From JAIBBV01 sp044347745 (GTDB lineage Bacteria > Bdellovibrionota_C > UBA2361 > JAFLCA01): DNA of 17,785 nt. The position numbers and the translations under genes are program-made. The DNA lies in NCBI GenBank assembly GCA_044347745.1, contig JBIKUD010000051.1, positions 1-17,785 of the forward strand, in the 5' to 3' direction. This document shows, piece after piece, positions 14,138-17,785 of this stretch (position 1 is the first letter of the stretch; each line of letters begins with the position of its first letter). The notes under the pieces were generated by a model. That model saw nothing but the letters and a program-made list of their open reading frames with translations, ran no database searches and had not been told where the DNA came from.

Positions 14138-17100
14138 ATGCCAATGTTTGTTCCTCAAGGACCTGAAGGCGCTCAGCAAAGCATCGAAGCCCAAACGCTT
14201 GCAAAATTAAGAGAACCTACCGCCCAGGTTGTCCAGCTAATCCCCCGCGATGAGCTGGCTCGGATGAGGGACGTTGGGCTTGGACTTACGACCAAAGACA
14301 TTGACCAGCTACGGCAGCAAGTAGGCAACACTGGACAGCTTGATAAATTTACCGAAGCACTTGAGCATGTGCGTAAGCAAAATGGCCAAGGTCCACATCC
14401 TGATACTGGCCACAATCCGTTTGGGTTGGCTCAGCAATCTGACAAAATGCGAGGAGACCTCGCCAGCCTTCCAACCGGAGCCAATCCTTTCGGCTCAAGC
14501 GCTGCATCTCCGGGACAGATGCAAATAGACAGCCACCGCGCAGCGCAAATTGAAAAAATGGCTTTAGATGCCTACCTCCACTCGGAACAAACTCGAAATG
14601 GCGCTGAAGTTCTTCCAATAAGCCGAACTGAAATTAGAGCTACTTTAGGCTCACTGGCTCCGCATGAAGCTTTGGTTTTCTCAAAGCACTATGTCGATAA
14701 TGTTCTTTGGAAATTAGAAAACAATCAGGTTCCAGGCCTTAACAAACAGGACTCTGATTTATTCTTGCAAATTCGTGAAATGGCCCGCGCAAATCCTGCT
14801 GTGGCCATGACGCTCTCTCCAGAAGAAAGAGTGCGCTACGATCAGGCCAAACCTCAATATGACGCCCTTTGTTTGGCGTACACTCAGGGGAATCTTGCAA
14901 GCTTCTCTCGTACGCTTGTCGGAGCCGCACTGAACGGCACGGATCCCAAGGCAGCAGCAGAGGGAATTGCGAGTGTTATTGTAGATCCAAAATTATCGCA
15001 GAGTGAAAAACAACAAAAACTTGCTGAGCTCGTTAACAGCAGCACCGAGCATGGCCTTATGGCTATCGCCAAAGAGTATAACGCTCTTGGTGAGCGCCGG
15101 GGCGCTGTCGATTTTTACAAGCTCGCCAGCGAATATATTAAAGCATACGAGCAAGATAAGACTGACGCTGAAAAAGAGACTGCCAAAGCAAACTTTACTC
15201 GTTTTGCCGCCAGCCTTACTCCCGAAGAAGCGGCCAAACTTGAGTTTATGGCCGATCAATATGCCAAGGCTAATAAGCTTCCGACCATTCGTGAATACGC
15301 TGTCAAACTTGAGAAGTTTGAGTCAGTAGGCAATGCTTTGACGGGGAAGCGCGAAGAGTACAGAACAGAGCGTACTCACCTAATGAATATGCTGACTGGC
15401 TTTAGCGCCGAGAGAATTGCTGGTCAACTATACGGTGCCATGAAAGGAACCGGTACCGAGGAGCAGCGCTTAAAAAATGCCTTGGCTTGGATACCCAAGG
15501 AAGGCAGTGTGGGTGAGTCAAGCTACACCAATGCACAGCTTGATTTGATTAAAATTGAATATCTCAAAAAATTTGGCAAAGCAGATCCCAGTGCGCTTGA
15601 GCGTTTATCTGCTCAAATCGTAGAGTTGAGTAAAGATGTCAACGCCAATCCGACGGGACTCAATGAAGCAGCAGCGAAAGAGCTCCGCAACATGCGGAAG
15701 GCGTTCGATACTACACTCGCAAACGACATAATAAATGACACCTCTTTGTCATCCGAGAGTCAGCTCCGGAAAGAACTCCTCGCCGCTCTTAATAACGGCC
15801 GAGACAAGCGTGGGTTCCAGCCAACCAATTTTGTTGCTGATGTAAACAAAATTGACCCGAGCCACCGAGTGCTTGCAGCTTCTGTTTACTACGGCTCTGA
15901 AGTTACACAAATTAGCCAGCAATTACATGGCATTTTGGAAGCCACTACCGTAACTCCCGAGAAAGGGGCTTACTTGGTGCATTTACTTGAGCATGGTTCC
16001 GAACTTGGTCGCCGAGAGTATCTAAGTGCAGAGGAACGTTCGACTCTTTTCTTGGCACATGACGAAATGTATGTGGGTACTCCGCTGAAAGCTGGAATGG
16101 AAGCTAAGCTTGAAGGCGACAGCAAAGTAAGAGCTTTGCAAATTTACACCGATGGCTTCTATGCGAGTGAGCAAGCTGACCTCGTGTTCAAAGATGTTGC
16201 ACATTTAGCGGTAGTCGCTAAAGGCTACGACACCAATCAAGATTTAAGAGATCGCTTAGAGCAAGTTGATAAGCAGCTTCAAGAAAGACACGGCGTTACA
16301 CTTGAGGCGCATTTAATGGGCAGCAATCTTCCCGCTGCTGAAAAAGAGAAGCTCCTGCTGTTCGTGCATCTTCCAGAGGCTATCGATCTAGAAGCCGAGC
16401 TTTATAAAGATAAAATTGACCCAGCTCGAGTAAATGAGCTCGTTCTCGCACATCCTATGCTGCAAAAGGCATACGATGCCCTCTTTAACCCGCCGCTTGT
16501 CCCTACCCTTGAGCGTATGGCCAAGGCCGGAAAACTCGACTGGAACGTAGTCGCAGTACAAGAGGCAAAAATTGAGGGTATTGCCCCTTCCACCATTCAA
16601 AACTTTGTAAGCTCCTTAGAATCTGGAAAAGGACCTGAAGAAGCAGCTAAAAAGGCAACAACGGTAGAGGCACAACAAAAGACACTTGTTCGCCTTGCTT
16701 TTATGTCGCAAACCGCAAGTGCGCATGAGCTTTTGCAATCTGAGACCGTTGACGCAACGAAGCTGGCCGCAAGTATTGCGCACCCGTCTCAAGTTGCTGA
16801 GTATGCCAGAATTTTTGCTCGTAATTTAAAGACCGACATATACGAAGCAGGTCTTGTTAAAAAATCTGAAACAGATGAAACGCTTGTAAATCGCCTCGAA
16901 CCCGGAGCCGCTGCCCGGGAGCTTTTGAAACTTGAAGGCTTACGTGGCGACAGCATCGACCGTCTTTACATTGCTCTTAATCCTAAGAGTGTAAGTATTG
17001 GTAGCGAAAATAGCCCACTGCGGAATCTTTCAGCAGAACAAGCAGCATTTGTTGAATCGATGTATAACTACGCCGAAAATGGCCGAGCTGCACTGCGTAA

Positions 17101-17785
17101 GGACTCTTCTTATGTGGCTTTAGCTGCCCAAATAGAAGAGCTCTTTGTAAATGAAAAACTAAGCTACGCCGAGCTTGTGCGCACTTCCGCCTTACTCGCG
17201 GGTAAGGACTTATGGACAATTAGTGACAATATTGTAAAGGAGCCATTAAAAGCCAAAGTGCTTACTGAAGGCTTAGATCCCCAGTACAAACTTCAGCTTG
17301 CTCAAATCTATAAAGAAAAGACAGGCGAAGGCATGTTGTCATATATCGCCAGCAAAAAAGATGAGTTGAGCAAGAACTTTGCTAACGAAGATGAGTTCTT
17401 GGGCTGGTTTAATAGTGTCAGCCATGAGCTGTACGGCGCTCAAGCAACTGACTCTTCGCTGGCCGTAGACGACGCATTTGTAATGCTTGAAAATAAAGAT
17501 GCAACGCCAGAGCAGAAAGCCTTAGCTGCCCAAAGTCTTAAGCAGACATTTGAAGCAGCCTTCCGTGCTGATTCGCATTTGCAATTAGTGGCTTTGTACG
17601 ACGACATGTTTGGCACTAAGGGTGAACCTCGTTCGGCGTTTTACTCGCGCTTGGATGCCCTAGCAAATAGCGAAGCATTAAATGCTGCTGACTACCGAAG
17701 AATTATTGATCTAGCCAGCGGCAATGCTCAGCTTAATGAGCCAACAATTCAGCCAGGTGGGCAAACTCAGGAAACTGGGCGGTAG
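14138..17785 (+). CDS. Large helical protein with annexin-like segment(s)
   Basis: This 1215-aa protein has no visible signal peptide or membrane span, and its stop codon is the last base of the window. The N-terminal 150 residues are Gln/Pro-rich. The remainder is helical. Residues about 421-498 read GFSAERIAGQLYGAMKGTGT, then TNAQLDLIKIEYLKKFGKAD, then LERLSAQI. This closely follows an annexin repeat (LykAmkGxGTdE, then qr..I...Y...fG.dL), with an insertion of about seven residues. Weaker versions occur near 262-320 (LNGTDPKAAAEGIASVI, then STEHGLMAIAKEYNALG) and 745-795 (AIDLEAELYKDKIDPARVNE, then QKAYDALF). Annexins bind acidic phospholipids through Ca2+. Here the distal acidic ligand of the GxGT site is not obvious, so Ca2+ binding is uncertain. 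Bacterial annexin-domain proteins are known but rare. Confidence 0.8.
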   Translation: MPMFVPQGPEGAQQSIEAQTLAKLREPTAQVVQLIPRDELARMRDVGLGLTTKDIDQLRQQVGNTGQLDKFTEALEHVRKQNGQGPHPDTGHNPFGLAQQSDKMRGDLASLPTGANPFGSSAASPGQMQIDSHRAAQIEKMALDAYLHSEQTRNGAEVLPISRTEIRATLGSLAPHEALVFSKHYVDNVLWKLENNQVPGLNKQDSDLFLQIREMARANPAVAMTLSPEERVRYDQAKPQYDALCLAYTQGNLASFSRTLVGAALNGTDPKAAAEGIASVIVDPKLSQSEKQQKLAELVNSSTEHGLMAIAKEYNALGERRGAVDFYKLASEYIKAYEQDKTDAEKETAKANFTRFAASLTPEEAAKLEFMADQYAKANKLPTIREYAVKLEKFESVGNALTGKREEYRTERTHLMNMLTGFSAERIAGQLYGAMKGTGTEEQRLKNALAWIPKEGSVGESSYTNAQLDLIKIEYLKKFGKADPSALERLSAQIVELSKDVNANPTGLNEAAAKELRNMRKAFDTTLANDIINDTSLSSESQLRKELLAALNNGRDKRGFQPTNFVADVNKIDPSHRVLAASVYYGSEVTQISQQLHGILEATTVTPEKGAYLVHLLEHGSELGRREYLSAEERSTLFLAHDEMYVGTPLKAGMEAKLEGDSKVRALQIYTDGFYASEQADLVFKDVAHLAVVAKGYDTNQDLRDRLEQVDKQLQERHGVTLEAHLMGSNLPAAEKEKLLLFVHLPEAIDLEAELYKDKIDPARVNELVLAHPMLQKAYDALFNPPLVPTLERMAKAGKLDWNVVAVQEAKIEGIAPSTIQNFVSSLESGKGPEEAAKKATTVEAQQKTLVRLAFMSQTASAHELLQSETVDATKLAASIAHPSQVAEYARIFARNLKTDIYEAGLVKKSETDETLVNRLEPGAAARELLKLEGLRGDSIDRLYIALNPKSVSIGSENSPLRNLSAEQAAFVESMYNYAENGRAALRKDSSYVALAAQIEELFVNEKLSYAELVRTSALLAGKDLWTISDNIVKEPLKAKVLTEGLDPQYKLQLAQIYKEKTGEGMLSYIASKKDELSKNFANEDEFLGWFNSVSHELYGAQATDSSLAVDDAFVMLENKDATPEQKALAAQSLKQTFEAAFRADSHLQLVALYDDMFGTKGEPRSAFYSRLDALANSEALNAADYRRIIDLASGNAQLNEPTIQPGGQTQETGR

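Noticed and set aside
1..17785. CRISPR arrays, tRNA or rRNA genes
   Set aside because: No regularly spaced repeats with unique spacers and no cloverleaf or rRNA segments were noticed by reading. A dedicated scan was not possible.

Overview
The window looks like a chromosomal segment of a Gram-negative bacterium. The evidence is LptB of lipopolysaccharide transport, a predicted lipoprotein, an alginate-type O-acetylation pair, and the conserved rpoN-hpf-rapZ block. Base composition is mid-range, and start sites mostly carry AGGAGG-like ribosome binding sites. Nothing seen here fixes the phylum. A deltaproteobacterial-grade or related lineage is only a guess.

Layout. (1) 1-2469, minus strand: an MBOAT O-acyltransferase followed by a partial AlgJ/AlgX-like SGNH protein that runs off the left edge. 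Together they form a polysaccharide or cell-envelope acylation unit. (2) 2520-4504, plus strand: a tight operon of a Cof-type HAD phosphatase, CsaA (ATGA overlap) and the ABC ATPase LptB. (3) 4505-5640: an apparent insertion. Two divergent genes of the S23/23S rRNA-intervening-sequence four-helix-bundle family face away from a near-palindromic centre. A low-complexity CTGG/GGATC repeat family flanks them on both sides. (4) 5716-8608: a putative sigma-54-type promoter, then rpoN, hpf and rapZ. (5) 8643-9951: a sigma-70-like promoter and metK. (6) 10102-17785: a 274-aa single-TM protein, a tandem pair of hairpin-forming composite repeats, a minus-strand glycine-zipper lipoprotein, a 601-aa protein of unknown function, and a 1215-aa mostly helical protein with at least one annexin-like segment. 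The last gene's stop codon coincides with the window end.

How the parts relate. lptB, rpoN, hpf and rapZ are commonly neighbours in proteobacteria, so the S23 pair appears to split an ancestral lptB-rpoN junction. A candidate terminator after lptB and a GG-N10-GC element before rpoN suggest the two halves are now transcribed separately, with possible autoregulation of rpoN. The most unusual structure is the palindromic S23 gene pair with its flanking repeats. It carries no transposase, and a related low-complexity repeat appears again near 11 kb. The annexin-like giant protein and the orphan genes before it are the other part with no obvious described function.
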